Counted from the first letter of the stretch, positions 25,660 through 34,904 are shown. The stretch: DNA of 64,000 nucleotides from Paeniglutamicibacter quisquiliarum (GCF_019084045.1 NZ_JAHRED010000004.1:248001-312000), one strand, 5' to 3'. Numbers and translations: made by a program. Notes: generated from the sequence alone by a model not told the origin.

Positions 25660-25735
25660 TGGTGGCTCCGACCGGCGTCGATCCGGTGACCTTTCGATTT
25701 TCAGTCGAACGCTCTACCAACTGAGCTACAGAGCC
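25660..25735 (-). tRNA. tRNA-Phe (GAA)
   Basis: Cloverleaf with a 7-bp acceptor stem (GGCTCTG / CGGAGCC), D-loop GCTCAGTTGGTAGAGC, anticodon loop CTGAAAA (GAA) and T-loop. CCA is encoded at the 3' end. Confidence 0.97.
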
Positions 25736-25790
25736 TGGCATCATCAGGCTAGATGATCACCCGATCTTCCGGCGAACCGGAAAACCTAAG

Positions 25791-25864
25791 CGACCCTGAC
25801 GGGACTTGAACCCGCGACCTCCGCCGTGACAGGGCGGCGCGCTAACCAACTGCGCTACAGGGCC
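25791..25864 (-). tRNA. tRNA-Asp (GTC)
   Basis: Acceptor GGCCCTG pairs with CAGGGTC (one G-T); D-loop GCGCAGTTGGTTAGCGC; anticodon loop CTGTCAC reads GTC; standard T-loop GGTTCAA. CCA not encoded. Confidence 0.96.
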
Positions 25865-25944
25865 TTATTCGCGAAGTCTCCCTCGCTCACAAGACAAGAA
25901 CTCTACCAGAGCTTTTCGCTCCAACAAAATCCAGATTTCGTGCG

Positions 25945-26017
25945 TACCCCCAACGGGATTCGAACCCGTGCCGCTGCCGTGAAAGGGCAGTGTCCTAGGC
26001 CGCTAGACGATGGGGGC
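25945..26017 (-). tRNA. tRNA-Glu (TTC)
   Basis: Acceptor GCCCCCA pairs with TGGGGGT; D-arm CGTCTAGCGGCCTAGG; anticodon loop CTTTCAC reads TTC; T-loop GGTTCGAAT. CCA not encoded. Confidence 0.96.
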
Positions 26018-26200
26018 CAGGAACCACCGCGTTGGATTACTCCGCCGCAGTGGACTCAAATAACTATAGAGGTAAATTTCCCACCGCGCAAAACGGGGCG
26101 CGCGTGACGATCGGCACAGTTGCCTATGCCCCGGCTTCCCGCCCTTCACCTCGTTGAACTGCCTTCGAAACCCGGTCAGGCAATAGGTAGAGTGCAAAGC

Positions 26201-26572
26201 ATGGGGTACGAAATGTCTGATGACGAGTTTGAGCGTGTGGCCGAACGCGCCCTGGATGAAATTCCCGGGGCCCTGTTGTCCATGATGGAGAACGTCGCCA
26301 TCTTCATCGAGGATGCGTACAAGCCGTTGCCCGGCGAGGATCCCGCAACCAAACTGCTGGGGCTTTATGAGGGAATCTCCCTCACCGAACGCGATTCGGG
26401 ATGGGACGCAGGGGCAATGCCCGACCGCATCACCATTTTCAAGGACGCAATCCTTGAGATCTGCTCCACCGAGAAACAGGTTGTCGAAGAGGTTGGCATC
26501 ACGATCGTTCACGAGATTGCCCACCATTTCGGCATCGACGACGAACGGCTGCACGATCTCGGGTGGGGCTAG
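26201..26572 (+). CDS. Zincin-like metallopeptidase family protein
   Basis: 123 residues ending in HEIAHHFGIDDERLHDLGWG, a HExxH zinc-protease motif (His104, Glu105, His108) with a downstream HxLGW. This small actinobacterial family has a minimal zincin fold and no signal peptide, so it acts in the cytoplasm. The ATG at 26201 is chosen because TAGAGT lies seven bases upstream, the leaderless layout; the frame upstream has no other support. Substrate unknown. Confidence 0.85.
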   Translation: MGYEMSDDEFERVAERALDEIPGALLSMMENVAIFIEDAYKPLPGEDPATKLLGLYEGISLTERDSGWDAGAMPDRITIFKDAILEICSTEKQVVEEVGITIVHEIAHHFGIDDERLHDLGWG

Positions 26573-27008
26573 GCCAGCGGCCCGGGCGGAAAGCGCTCGC
26601 GGCCAACACGGGATCCCCCGTTGCCCGCCAACGAACGTCATTTCCGGGTTGTCGGCATGCATTGGTCCGGCCCGTTCCGATATCCACCACGCGCCCCCGA
26701 TAGCCCCCATCGGCCGGCGTCGGCGGACGTCCGGCTAAAAGGCGAGGGACTCGACACTCCGCCCTGACCTATGGCGACCCGTTCCAGGGAGGCTGGGCCA
26801 TTTCGAAAATTCGCCAAAAAACCGAGAAAATTACCGAATAATTACACCGTTGTAATTGTAGTTATTGATGTGACTGGTGTTGCCAGTGTGAATAGTTTTC
26901 CCATAAGGTGCTAGAGGAAGCAGCGATCAGGCCGCACCGTTCCGGCCATATTTCCCGCATCTGTTGCGGGACTTGCACAACGATCGCCGAGGTAAGGAAC
27001 AACACGGC
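26573..27008. other. Intergenic region with AT-rich promoter island
   Basis: 436 bases without a gene. Bases about 26815-26900 are markedly AT-rich for this genome and contain AATTACA...TGTAATT (7-bp arms, 26840-26857 region) followed by GTAGTTATTG, probably the promoter/regulator region of the NlpC/P60 gene. No clear riboswitch was recognised. Confidence 0.5.
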
Positions 27009-28676
27009 ATGGCAATCAGGGAAACACTGGGCGTCGCCGCCTGCTCAATTGCATTGGCCGCCACGTGCTTTTCGGGCGCGTTCCCGGCAGCAGCGGCAAC
27101 GCCTACAGCACCAAGAACCCTTAGTGTCGTGATGGAGCCCAGCTCTTCCAACACCGCGCTCCCCACCCAGGCACAGTTGCAGAGCGCCAAGTCCGATCCG
27201 GAGGCGCTCAAGGCGCTGGTCGAACAGCTAGAGGCCCGCATCGAATCCGGGCGCCAGGGCATCATCACCGCCGAGGCCGCCGCCCTGGACGCCCAGGACA
27301 ACTTGCTGGCCGCCGATGAACTGCTCGCCGAACGCACCCAGGCCGCCACCGAAGCCGCCACCGAGGCGGAAAAGGCCACCGAGTACCTGCTCTCGAGCAA
27401 GAAGGACGTCGGGGCGCTGGCCTCGGACCTGTACCGCAACGGTGGCATCAATCCGGGCGTTGTCACCTTGCTGGAAGACTCCAAGGACAACGACGTCCTG
27501 TACAAGGCCTCCACCATGGACGCGTTGAGCGCCAACCGCACCCTGACGGTCAGCAACGCCGAGGACGCCGCAGCACTGTGGACCGCATGGCAGGACTATG
27601 CCGCTGCCGCGGCCAAGGCCGCCGACGAAGCCACCGCCGCCCAGCAAATCGCCGCGGCAGACGCCTCGTCGACGCTTTCCAGCTACCAGGCCTCCGTTGC
27701 GCCCCAGGAACAACTCCGAGAGGAGCTCATCGGGCAACTGGCCTACCTGCACGAGGTCGACGCCAGCGAGGAAGCCGAGCGCATTGCCGCCAAGGAAGCG
27801 GAGGCCGAGGCCAGGAAACTCCAGGAACTGATCGAGAACGCACCCCAGGCCAAGCCCCTTGAGGCCACGCGGAGCCAGGCACCCGAGATCAAGCCGCTGG
27901 CTGCCCCGCCCAAGGTCCCCACCGAACGCCCGCAGAACCAGTCACTGGTTCCCAAGCCTGCCGCACCCAAGGCCCCGCAGCTCACCGTCGCGATTCCGCC
28001 GACCGAAGAACCGGCACCGGCCAAGCCCGTCGAGGAGAAGCCCAAGGCCACCCCGAAGCCAACTCCCGCGCCCGAGCCGCCACGGGAAACCGTCAAGCCG
28101 AAGCCCAAGCCGGCCCCGGAGCCCGAGGCCCCGAAGGAAACGGTCAAGCCGAAGCCCAAACCCAAGCCGGCTCCCGAGCCCGAGGCCCCGAAGGAAACGG
28201 TCAAGCCGAAGCCCAAGCCGACGATTGCTCCGCAGGCCCCGAAACCGTCAATCAAGCCCAAGCCCGAGCCCACCCAGGAGCCCGAGGCGCCGCAGTCGTC
28301 CGGCAACTACAACGCCGCCTTCTCCTGGGGCCGCATGATCGCCAACGATGAATCCAAGCAGTACAGGTACGGTGCCAACGGCCCCGACTTCTACGACTGC
28401 TCGTCCTTCACCAAGGCGGCATACGCCAAGTCAGGCATCTACCTGCCGCGGACCTCGTCGCAGCAGTATGCGGCCGCTCCGACGAAGGTCCCGCTGAGCC
28501 AGCTGCGCCCCGGCGACCTGGTCTTCTCCTCGTCCAATGGCGGGAACTCGTTCTACCATGTCGCCATCTACCTTGGCGGCGGACAGGTCCTGCACGCGCG
28601 GAACCCGAACAGCGGCATCTCCGTGACGCCGCTGAGCTACGTCAACAACCTGCACTCCTACGCGGGACGCTACTAG
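27009..28676 (+). CDS. Secreted NlpC/P60 peptidoglycan hydrolase
   Basis: 555 residues. Signal peptide (ACSIALAATCFSGAFPAAAA), a long Ala/Glu/Lys-rich coiled coil to about residue 270, then a Pro/Lys-rich linker with repeats of ETVKPKPKP and APEPEAPK, and a C-terminal NlpC/P60 domain (from about 430). Catalytic Cys464 (YDCSSFTKAAY) and His517 (FYHVAIYLGGG) are present. This is the RipA-like layout of a cell-separation endopeptidase. The ATG at 27009 follows AAGGA; the longer frame would hide the signal peptide. Confidence 0.93.
   Translation: MAIRETLGVAACSIALAATCFSGAFPAAAATPTAPRTLSVVMEPSSSNTALPTQAQLQSAKSDPEALKALVEQLEARIESGRQGIITAEAAALDAQDNLLAADELLAERTQAATEAATEAEKATEYLLSSKKDVGALASDLYRNGGINPGVVTLLEDSKDNDVLYKASTMDALSANRTLTVSNAEDAAALWTAWQDYAAAAAKAADEATAAQQIAAADASSTLSSYQASVAPQEQLREELIGQLAYLHEVDASEEAERIAAKEAEAEARKLQELIENAPQAKPLEATRSQAPEIKPLAAPPKVPTERPQNQSLVPKPAAPKAPQLTVAIPPTEEPAPAKPVEEKPKATPKPTPAPEPPRETVKPKPKPAPEPEAPKETVKPKPKPKPAPEPEAPKETVKPKPKPTIAPQAPKPSIKPKPEPTQEPEAPQSSGNYNAAFSWGRMIANDESKQYRYGANGPDFYDCSSFTKAAYAKSGIYLPRTSSQQYAAAPTKVPLSQLRPGDLVFSSSNGGNSFYHVAIYLGGGQVLHARNPNSGISVTPLSYVNNLHSYAGRY
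28084..28220 (+). repeat. In-frame Pro/Lys repeats in the NlpC/P60 linker
   Basis: Two to three direct copies of a unit encoding ETVKPKPKP(KP)APEPEAPK, nearly identical at the DNA level. Copy number could vary by slippage or recombination. Acts as the wall-spanning linker. Confidence 0.75.
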
Positions 28677-28699
28677 GAAACACACCGCACCAGGGACTT

Positions 28700-28744
28700 A
28701 TGCGTGAGGGCGTGGCAACCAATGGTTGCCACGCCCTCACGCAT
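28700..28744. terminator. Bidirectional terminator
   Basis: Perfect 21-bp stem (ATGCGTGAGGGCGTGGCAACC pairing with its complement) with loop AAT between the convergent NlpC/P60 and universal stress genes. Confidence 0.9.
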
Positions 28745-28761
28745 TGGATAGCTCGAAAGGC

Positions 28762-29733
28762 CTAGAGGCCGTTGGCCCTGTCCTCGAATTCCTGGCGGGA
28801 GGCCAGACGCGGGTCGTCCCCGTCGGGGACCACCATGACCGGGCCCTTCGAGTGGTGCAGCACGCCCTGGCTGGTCGAGCCCAGCAGCATCCCCGCGAAG
28901 CCGCCGCGGCCGCGCGAGCCGGTGACCAGCAGCAGTGCGGACTCGGATTCGCGGATCAGGATTTCCACCGGGGCACCGTCGATGACGTCGGTTTCGATCT
29001 CGAGGCCCGGGAACAGGCTCTGCAGCCAGGCCTTGCCGATCCCCATCTGGTGGCGCACGTCGGCGGTGACGGCCTCCTGGTCAACGGTTGCCGGCATCCA
29101 GGCCAGCGCTCCGCTGATCGGGGCCAGGGCACACACCACGCGCAAGGCCAGGCCGCGGGAGGCCGCGAGCTCGGCGGCAACCAGCACCGCCAGGCGCGCC
29201 CGGTCGGATCCGTCGACACCGACGACGATCCGGTCCTGGACCATCGTGGCATCCTCGTCGCGCTTGGACACGCACAATGGAACCACGACCGTGGGGCACT
29301 TTGCGTGTGCCGGCAACGCGCTGGAAACCGAGCCGAGCAGCCTGCCCACGAAGCCTCCGCGACCGCGGGTTCCGACCACGACAAGTTCGGCCTGGCGGCT
29401 CAGGTCCAGCAGTACCCCGGCGGGATCGCCCGACTCGATGTAGGTGCGCACCGTGATGTCCATGTCGGTGATCGTGGCCCGTGCCTGGCGGACGACCTCC
29501 TCCGCGCCGTTGCGGATCAGTTGGTCATCCAGCGTGGCATAGCCGGCATCCATGGAGGACGCGGCGAAAACCGGGATCGTGTACGCGGTCACGATATTCA
29601 GGACGCTTCCGCGCCGCTTGGCTTCCTGTGCCGCCCATTTCAGGGCGCAAAGGCCTTGGTCCGAACCGTCGACGCCGACAACGATTCCTTCGATGACCTC
29701 GGCGCCACCCTGGGACTTGGTGTTTTCGCTCAT
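28762..29733 (-). CDS. Tandem universal stress protein
   Basis: 323 residues with two Usp domains. Each has the ATP-binding pattern: GTRGRGGFVGRLLGSVS in the first, GSRGRGGFAGMLLGSTS in the second, and VVGVDGSDQ / VVGVDGSDRA at the domain starts. It belongs to the ATP-binding Usp group of actinobacteria linked to dormancy and stress. ATG at 29733 with GGAGTGAAG ahead (the frame begins at 29742). Single-gene unit. Confidence 0.93.
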   Translation of the reverse strand: MSENTKSQGGAEVIEGIVVGVDGSDQGLCALKWAAQEAKRRGSVLNIVTAYTIPVFAASSMDAGYATLDDQLIRNGAEEVVRQARATITDMDITVRTYIESGDPAGVLLDLSRQAELVVVGTRGRGGFVGRLLGSVSSALPAHAKCPTVVVPLCVSKRDEDATMVQDRIVVGVDGSDRARLAVLVAAELAASRGLALRVVCALAPISGALAWMPATVDQEAVTADVRHQMGIGKAWLQSLFPGLEIETDVIDGAPVEILIRESESALLLVTGSRGRGGFAGMLLGSTSQGVLHHSKGPVMVVPDGDDPRLASRQEFEDRANGL

Positions 29734-29891
29734 CGTCTTCACTCCTACGTGTAACGGTCTGAGTCCTCCCGGGCTTCCCCCGTACGAGGTCCCGTACTCC
29801 CATTGTTCACCACAGTGTGACGTGGGTCTATCCGCAATCGAGCGTGGCGCATTTCTCCCCGGTTTTTTCGCCTAGCGGCGTAAACCCGCAC

Positions 29892-29897
29892 TATAAT
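29892..29897 (+). promoter_or_regulatory. -10 box of the NCS2 permease gene (TATAAT)
   Basis: A perfect TATAAT six bases before the ATG at 29904, so the mRNA would start at or next to the start codon (leaderless). Confidence 0.75.
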
Positions 29898-29903
29898 TCC
29901 CAC

Positions 29904-31376
29904 ATGCCCCCTCAGGAAAAAACCCTCCCCCAAAGGACCGACCTGTCGCGTTTGGACCGGTATTTCAAGATCACCGAACGCGGCTCGAACTACTCGCGGG
30001 AGATCCGCGGCGGCTTCGCCACCTTCTTCGCCATGAGCTACATCGTGGTGCTCAACCCGCTGATTCTTTCCGGTGCCGACTCCAACGGCGACGCGCTGGG
30101 CTCGGCCCGTGTCGCCGCCGTCACCGCGCTGGTTGCCGGCATCATGACGATCCTCATGGGGGCCTGGGCCAAGCACCCGTTCGCCATGGCCGCCGGACTG
30201 GGCGTCAACGCCTTCATCGCCGTCACTGTTGCCGCCAACCCGGGACTCACCTGGCCCGACGTCATGGGTCTTGTCATCATTTCCGGTGTCACCATGCTGG
30301 TGCTGGTGCTCACCGGTTTCCGGACCGCCGTGTTCAACGCGGTCCCCACCAGCCTCAAGTCGGCCATCGTGGTCGGCATCGGCATGTTCATCGCCCTCAT
30401 CGGCTTGGTCAATGCGGGTTTCGTGCGCCGCGTCCCCGACGCCGCAGGAACCACCGTCCCGGTGGGCCTGGGCTTTGACGGCTCGCTGGTAGGCTGGCCG
30501 ATCCTGGTGTTCATCGTTGGCCTGCTGCTCACCATCGCCCTGGTGGTGCGCCAGACCAAGGGCGCTATCCTCATCGGCATCGTGGTCTCGGCGATCCTGG
30601 CAAACATCCTCGAGGCCGTCTTCGACATCGGCCCCTCCTTCGACGCGGCCACCGGCACGGCGGACCCGCAGGGCTGGTCGCTGGTGGCCCCCTCGATGCC
30701 CACCTGGGCGCTTCCCGACCTGTCCCTGGTGGGCCAGGCAAACGTCTTCGGCGCCTTCAGCACCCTGGGCGCCACCTCCGCCCTGCTGCTGGCCTTCGTG
30801 ATCCTGCTGTCGATCTTCTTCGACGCCATGGGCACCATGGTGGGCCTGGCCAACGAGGCCGGCACGGTGGATGAGAACGGGAACATCCCGGACGTGGACA
30901 AGGTGCTGCTGGTTGACGCCATGGGTGCGGTCGTCGGCGGCGGCGCCTCGGGCTCCTCGAGCCAGATCTACGTCGAATCCGGGGCCGGCATCGGCGAGGG
31001 CGCCCGCACGGGCCTGGCCTCCATCGTCACCGGTGTCCTGTTCCTGGCCGCAATGTTCCTCACCCCGCTGATCCACCTGGTGCCCTTCGAGGCCGTCGCG
31101 CCGGCCCTGGTGGTCGTCGGGTTCATGATGATCTCGCACGTGTCCAAGATCGACTGGAGCGACTGGGGCGTTGCCATTCCGGCGTTCCTGACGTTCGTGC
31201 TGATGCCGTTCACCTATTCGATCGCCAACGGCATCGGGGCGGGCTTCGTCGCCTACGTCTTCATCCGCTCCGTCCAGGGCCGGGCCCGCGAGGTGCACCC
31301 GCTGATGTGGGCCGTCGCAGGCGCCTTCGTGCTGTTCTTCGGCATCGGCGTCATCGAGCAGGCCATCGGCATCTAG
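29904..31376 (+). CDS. NCS2/AzgA-like purine permease
   Basis: 490 residues, about 12-14 hydrophobic segments. Conserved features include SLKSAIVVGIGMFIALIGLVNAG, FVILLSIFFDAMGTMVGLANEAG and SSSQIYVESGAGIGEGARTGLAS, which match the AzgA-like hypoxanthine/adenine/guanine proton symporters. The ATG at 29904 follows a perfect TATAAT. The exact base transported cannot be told. Confidence 0.92.
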   Translation: MPPQEKTLPQRTDLSRLDRYFKITERGSNYSREIRGGFATFFAMSYIVVLNPLILSGADSNGDALGSARVAAVTALVAGIMTILMGAWAKHPFAMAAGLGVNAFIAVTVAANPGLTWPDVMGLVIISGVTMLVLVLTGFRTAVFNAVPTSLKSAIVVGIGMFIALIGLVNAGFVRRVPDAAGTTVPVGLGFDGSLVGWPILVFIVGLLLTIALVVRQTKGAILIGIVVSAILANILEAVFDIGPSFDAATGTADPQGWSLVAPSMPTWALPDLSLVGQANVFGAFSTLGATSALLLAFVILLSIFFDAMGTMVGLANEAGTVDENGNIPDVDKVLLVDAMGAVVGGGASGSSSQIYVESGAGIGEGARTGLASIVTGVLFLAAMFLTPLIHLVPFEAVAPALVVVGFMMISHVSKIDWSDWGVAIPAFLTFVLMPFTYSIANGIGAGFVAYVFIRSVQGRAREVHPLMWAVAGAFVLFFGIGVIEQAIGI

Positions 31377-31401
31377 GCACGCCAACCACGCACAAGACCA
31401 C

Positions 31402-31439
31402 GGAAGCGGGCAGGGGACTCAAGTCCCCTGCCCGCTTCC
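31402..31439. terminator. Bidirectional terminator
   Basis: GAAGCGGGCAGGGGACT pairs with AGTCCCCTGCCCGCTTC around a 2-4-base loop, between the purine permease and the convergent methyltransferase. A short T-rich stretch follows on the plus side. Confidence 0.88.
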
Positions 31440-31466
31440 CCTTTGCCCCGCGACCCGGAGGGGCGG

Positions 31467-32600
31467 CTACCTCACGCCGAGTTTCCACAGCGAGGTGACC
31501 TCGCCGGAGCGTTCCACGTGAAACGGGTCCGAGGCATCGGCCGCCCGCCCGTGGGCGGGGACGGTGTCGTCGCGGCCCAGCACCACCAGGCCTGCGTCCT
31601 GGATCCATCCCAGCAGTTCCCCGCGGGTGCGCAACCCCAGCCGCTCGGCCAGGTCGGAAATGACCAGCCAGCCCTGCCCGCCCTCGGCCAGGTGGTCGGG
31701 CAACTGCGCGAGGAAGGCGCGCAGCATCGCCGACTTGGGGTCGTAGACCGCGTAGTCAAGCAGTGTCTGCGGGGTGCCCGGCAGCCACGGCGGGTTGCAC
31801 ACCACGACGTCCGCACGGCCCTCGGGGAACATGTCCTGCTTCACGGCCCGCGCCCGGTCCCCCAGGCCCAGCGCCGCCAGGTTCGCCTGCGCGCAGGCCA
31901 CGGCCCGGTCCTGCGAGTCGGTGCCGATGACCTCGGCAACCCCGCGCCGGGCCAGGATTGCCGCCAGCACCCCGGTTCCGGTGCCGATGTCGAAGGCCAG
32001 CCCGAGGCCGGGAAGTTCGGCGCGCGCCACCAGGTCCAGGTATTCGCCGCGCACCGGGGCGAAGGTGCCGTAGTGGGGGTGGATCCTCGCATCCAGCGCC
32101 GGGACGTGCAGCCCGGTGCTGCGCCACTGCTGGGCGCCGATGGCACCGAGCAGTTCCTGCAGCGAAACCACCACGGGTTCGGCCACGGGCCCGAAGGCGT
32201 TGGTCCAGGCCTCGGTGACATCCGGGGCGCGGCGCAAGGTAACGGCGGGTCCGGGGCCCACCGGGACCAACAGCATGGACAGGATCCGCGCCCGGTGCGT
32301 GCGTGCCTGGCGGTACTTGTAGAAACGCTCGGCGGTGGTGGGGGCCGCCGCGTTGCGCTTGGCCTTGGTCCCGGCCGGGATGCGGCGGGCGATGGCGCTC
32401 AGCAGCTGGCGGGCGTTGTGGTAGTCCCCGGTGAACAGCATGCCGGTGCCATTGGTGGCCATCCGGTAGGCCTCGTCGGCCCCCAGGGAGTCGTCGACCT
32501 CGACGATGTTCTTCGGCGGCGGGGCGGCGTTGGCCGAGGACCACAACGCCGTCCGGTCCAGGCCGCTATGTGTCCAGGTAACTGTTGCGGGGGTGTTCAT
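31467..32600 (-). CDS. Class I SAM-dependent methyltransferase (RlmG/HemK-like)
   Basis: 377 residues. N-terminal 190 residues unknown; then SAM-binding motif I AFDIGTGTGVLAAILARRG and the catalytic NPPW motif VVVCNPPWLPG, typical of rRNA or N5-Gln methyltransferases. Start is the ATG at 32600 (AGGAG ahead); the frame stays open upstream without support. Substrate could be 23S/16S rRNA or a protein Gln; not resolvable by eye. Confidence 0.82.
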   Translation of the reverse strand: MNTPATVTWTHSGLDRTALWSSANAAPPPKNIVEVDDSLGADEAYRMATNGTGMLFTGDYHNARQLLSAIARRIPAGTKAKRNAAAPTTAERFYKYRQARTHRARILSMLLVPVGPGPAVTLRRAPDVTEAWTNAFGPVAEPVVVSLQELLGAIGAQQWRSTGLHVPALDARIHPHYGTFAPVRGEYLDLVARAELPGLGLAFDIGTGTGVLAAILARRGVAEVIGTDSQDRAVACAQANLAALGLGDRARAVKQDMFPEGRADVVVCNPPWLPGTPQTLLDYAVYDPKSAMLRAFLAQLPDHLAEGGQGWLVISDLAERLGLRTRGELLGWIQDAGLVVLGRDDTVPAHGRAADASDPFHVERSGEVTSLWKLGVR

Positions 32601-32724
32601 GGCGGTGCTGGCGCTCCTGCTCAACGGGGGTGGGATGGGTGCCGCGAAACGTCGGCGCAGTGGATCCAAGCCTATAGTGGGCGGCGGGCCGGCACCCGCT
32701 GCCGGGCCTGGCCCTGCCGCATCG

Positions 32725-33615
32725 CTACACCGCGGTGGCGTGGCGCGCGAAGGTGCGCACCGTGGCGTCGTCCCAGTGTTGGGCGGGGACGCCGCCGCCG
32801 AGCAGTTCGCGGATGAACTCCGGGCCCGCCGGGATCGGCGCGTTGGAGCCGGCAATGATGACGTTTCCGTGGCGCCTGCCCTTGAGCATGGTCGGGTCCG
32901 CCACGATGGCCACGTGCTTGAAGACCGCGCCGATGGTGGCTGCCTCGCGCCGGGCGTTTTCCAGCGCCGGGGTGTCCCCGCAATTGACCACATACAGGCC
33001 CGTCTCGTCCAGCACCCGGGCCGCATGCGCGGTGAAGGCCAGGGTGGTCAGGTCCCGCGGCGTCTGGTCCCCGGCGAAGACGTCGCGGATGACCAGGTCG
33101 CGCGTGGCGTCGGTGAGCGTTGCAAGCACTGCGCCTGCCTCCCCGACGCGGATGCGCAGCAGCGGGGCGCGCGGCAGGTCGAACCAGGCCCGCACCAGGG
33201 CGGCGAGCTTGCCGTCCAGCTCCACCACGACCTGGCGGGCATTGGGGTAGGTCACCGACGCCCAGCGCGCCATGGAACAGGCACCGCCGCCCAGGTGCAG
33301 GGCGCGCAGCTTGTGCCCCTGCGCCTCGACCTGCGCCGGGTTGAAGCGGGAGCGGATGAGGGCCGCGATCCAGCGCATGTATTCGAAGTCCAGGTGCCCC
33401 GGCGCGGCAAGGTCAACGTGCGAGGAGGGGACGTCGTTGATCCGCAGCAGCCAGCCGGTGGGCGAATAGTGGTCGCGTTCCAGTTCGGCGGTGCCGGTGT
33501 CGATGGGGTAGATCCCCTCGACGGGGCCGTCCTGGGGCGCCGCGGGGGCGTCGGCCTGGACAGCGGAGGCGTTCTTGGCGCGCTTGTTCTTGCCCTTAGC
33601 CACGGTGTGCGCCAC
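32725..33615 (-). CDS. Spermidine synthase-like (polyamine aminopropyltransferase fold) protein
   Basis: 296 residues. LRALHLGGGACSMARWASV and VVVELDGKLAALV match the Rossmann core of polyamine synthases and relatives, and DLVIRDVFAGD is the typical third motif. The gene overlaps the GNAT gene downstream by 20 bases. No AdoMet decarboxylase is nearby, so polyamine synthesis is doubtful; the fold alone is well supported. A GTG at 33603 is an alternative start. Confidence 0.72.
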   Translation of the reverse strand: MAHTVAKGKNKRAKNASAVQADAPAAPQDGPVEGIYPIDTGTAELERDHYSPTGWLLRINDVPSSHVDLAAPGHLDFEYMRWIAALIRSRFNPAQVEAQGHKLRALHLGGGACSMARWASVTYPNARQVVVELDGKLAALVRAWFDLPRAPLLRIRVGEAGAVLATLTDATRDLVIRDVFAGDQTPRDLTTLAFTAHAARVLDETGLYVVNCGDTPALENARREAATIGAVFKHVAIVADPTMLKGRRHGNVIIAGSNAPIPAGPEFIRELLGGGVPAQHWDDATVRTFARHATAV

Positions 33616-34117
33616 GGCGGACCATGCGGAGCTCGTTCAGTCCGCTCCAGTCGTCGGCGAGTGCCTCGACCCTGCCGTCGGCGGCAAATCCGTGCTTGGC
33701 ATAGAAGGCGTGGGCGCGCGGGTTGTGCTCGAGGACCCAGAGCACCGCGGCACGGTCCCCCAGCACGGCCTCAAGCAGCTGGCCGCCCAGCCCGGTGCCG
33801 TGGTGGGCGGCCAGGACGTAGAGCAGCTGCAATTCGATGCCGATCCCGGTGTCCGCGTCGTCGTCGGCTGCCGGGCCGCCGCCGGCGACCCCGACGATGT
33901 CCCCGGCGGTGTCGGTGGCAATCCACAGCTCGGCACCCTGGGCCAGCCCGCGGATCCACCAGTCGGCCTGCTGTTCAAGGGCGGCGCGGGCATTGGCAAA
34001 GAATGATGCGGGCCGTTGGCTGCCATAGGCCTCTTCCCAGGCCTTCAGCTTCATCTGAAGTGCGGCAGGGATGTCTTCGGGCACGGCAAGGCGAATGGCA
34101 TAGGGCTCTGTAGTCAC
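33596..34117 (-). CDS. GNAT family N-acetyltransferase
   Basis: 173 residues. The GNAT order is visible: AYAIRLAVPEDIPAALQMK-like start (YAIRLAVPEDIP), LQLLYVLAAHHGTGLGGQLLEAVL with the acetyl-CoA loop, and LWVLEHNPRAHAFYAKHGF. GTG start at 34117 with TAGGCT seven bases ahead, so probably leaderless. The stop overlaps the start of the spermidine synthase-like gene. Substrate unknown. Confidence 0.85.
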   Translation of the reverse strand: MTTEPYAIRLAVPEDIPAALQMKLKAWEEAYGSQRPASFFANARAALEQQADWWIRGLAQGAELWIATDTAGDIVGVAGGGPAADDDADTGIGIELQLLYVLAAHHGTGLGGQLLEAVLGDRAAVLWVLEHNPRAHAFYAKHGFAADGRVEALADDWSGLNELRMVRRGAHRG

Positions 34118-34209
34118 AGGGGCAAGCCTATGTGCTTCGGGGGCCGGGCGACGAAAGCCGTGATGCACCTCAACGGGTGGCCGCGGTGCGGCGGGCGCAC
34201 CTGGCGCCG

Positions 34210-34899
34210 CTAGCGGACGACCGCCATGGCAAAACCGTCCCAGCCCTTGACGCCCACGGTCTGGAGCGCCGTGGCATCCACGCGCGGGTTGGCACCCAGC
34301 GCGTCGATCCCGCGCCGCACGCCATTGACCAGGCGGCCGGCATCGGTGAGCGGATCCCCGTCCTCCAGGACCGCTCCCTCGCGCACCACGTTGTCCACCA
34401 CGATGACGCTGCCCGGACGTCCCAGCATGATCGCCAGGTCGATGTAGTGGGCGTTGTTTTCCTTGTCGGCATCGATGAAGAACAGGTCAAAGGGTTCCCC
34501 GTCCTCGGCCAAAAGCGCGTCGAGGGTGTCGAGGGCGGCGCCAATGCGGATTTCCACCCGGTCCTCGACCCCGCAGGCGGCCAGGTTGTCCGCGGCCACC
34601 CGGGCATGCAGCGGCTCGAATTCGCAGGTGGTCACGTGCCCGTCGGGGCCCACCCCGCGCGCCAGCCAGGTGGTGGAATAGCCGCCAAGGGTTCCGATTT
34701 CCAGCACCCGCTTGGCTCCCGCGATCTGCGCCAGCAGCATCAGGAACTTGCCCTGCACCTCGCTGACCTCAATCCGGGGAAGCCCCGCCTGGTGCGCGCG
34801 CTCGCGGGCCGCCGCCATTTCCGGTTCCGGGGCAAGCAGCTTTTCCACAAGGAATCTGTCGACGTCGACGGGGCTGGCGGAGGTCGCCGAGGTGTCCAT
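34210..34899 (-). CDS. O-methyltransferase (CCoAMT family)
   Basis: 229 residues: SAM motif VLEIGTLGGYSTTWLARG, TCEFEPLHARVA, DLFFIDADKENNAHYIDLA and IVVDNVVREGAV, all typical of the caffeoyl-CoA O-methyltransferase-like family 3. GGAG lies nine bases before the ATG. It follows the thiamine-binding family gene by five bases and is likely co-transcribed with it. Substrate unknown. Confidence 0.9.
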   Translation of the reverse strand: MDTSATSASPVDVDRFLVEKLLAPEPEMAAARERAHQAGLPRIEVSEVQGKFLMLLAQIAGAKRVLEIGTLGGYSTTWLARGVGPDGHVTTCEFEPLHARVAADNLAACGVEDRVEIRIGAALDTLDALLAEDGEPFDLFFIDADKENNAHYIDLAIMLGRPGSVIVVDNVVREGAVLEDGDPLTDAGRLVNGVRRGIDALGANPRVDATALQTVGVKGWDGFAMAVVR

Positions 34900-34904
34900 T
34901 GTTG

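Noticed and set aside
26003-26710. 235-residue minus frame over tRNA-Glu and the zincin gene
   Set aside because: Overlaps tRNA-Glu and a well-supported gene on the other strand.
26573-27008. c-di-AMP (ydaO-type) riboswitch before the NlpC/P60 gene
   Set aside because: Such switches occur before cell-wall hydrolases and disA is nearby, but I could not see the conserved ydaO core; only GAGGTAAGG-like purines are present.
29745-31385. 546-residue minus-strand frame opposite the NCS2 permease
   Set aside because: His/Asp/Gln-rich shadow of the permease coding strand.
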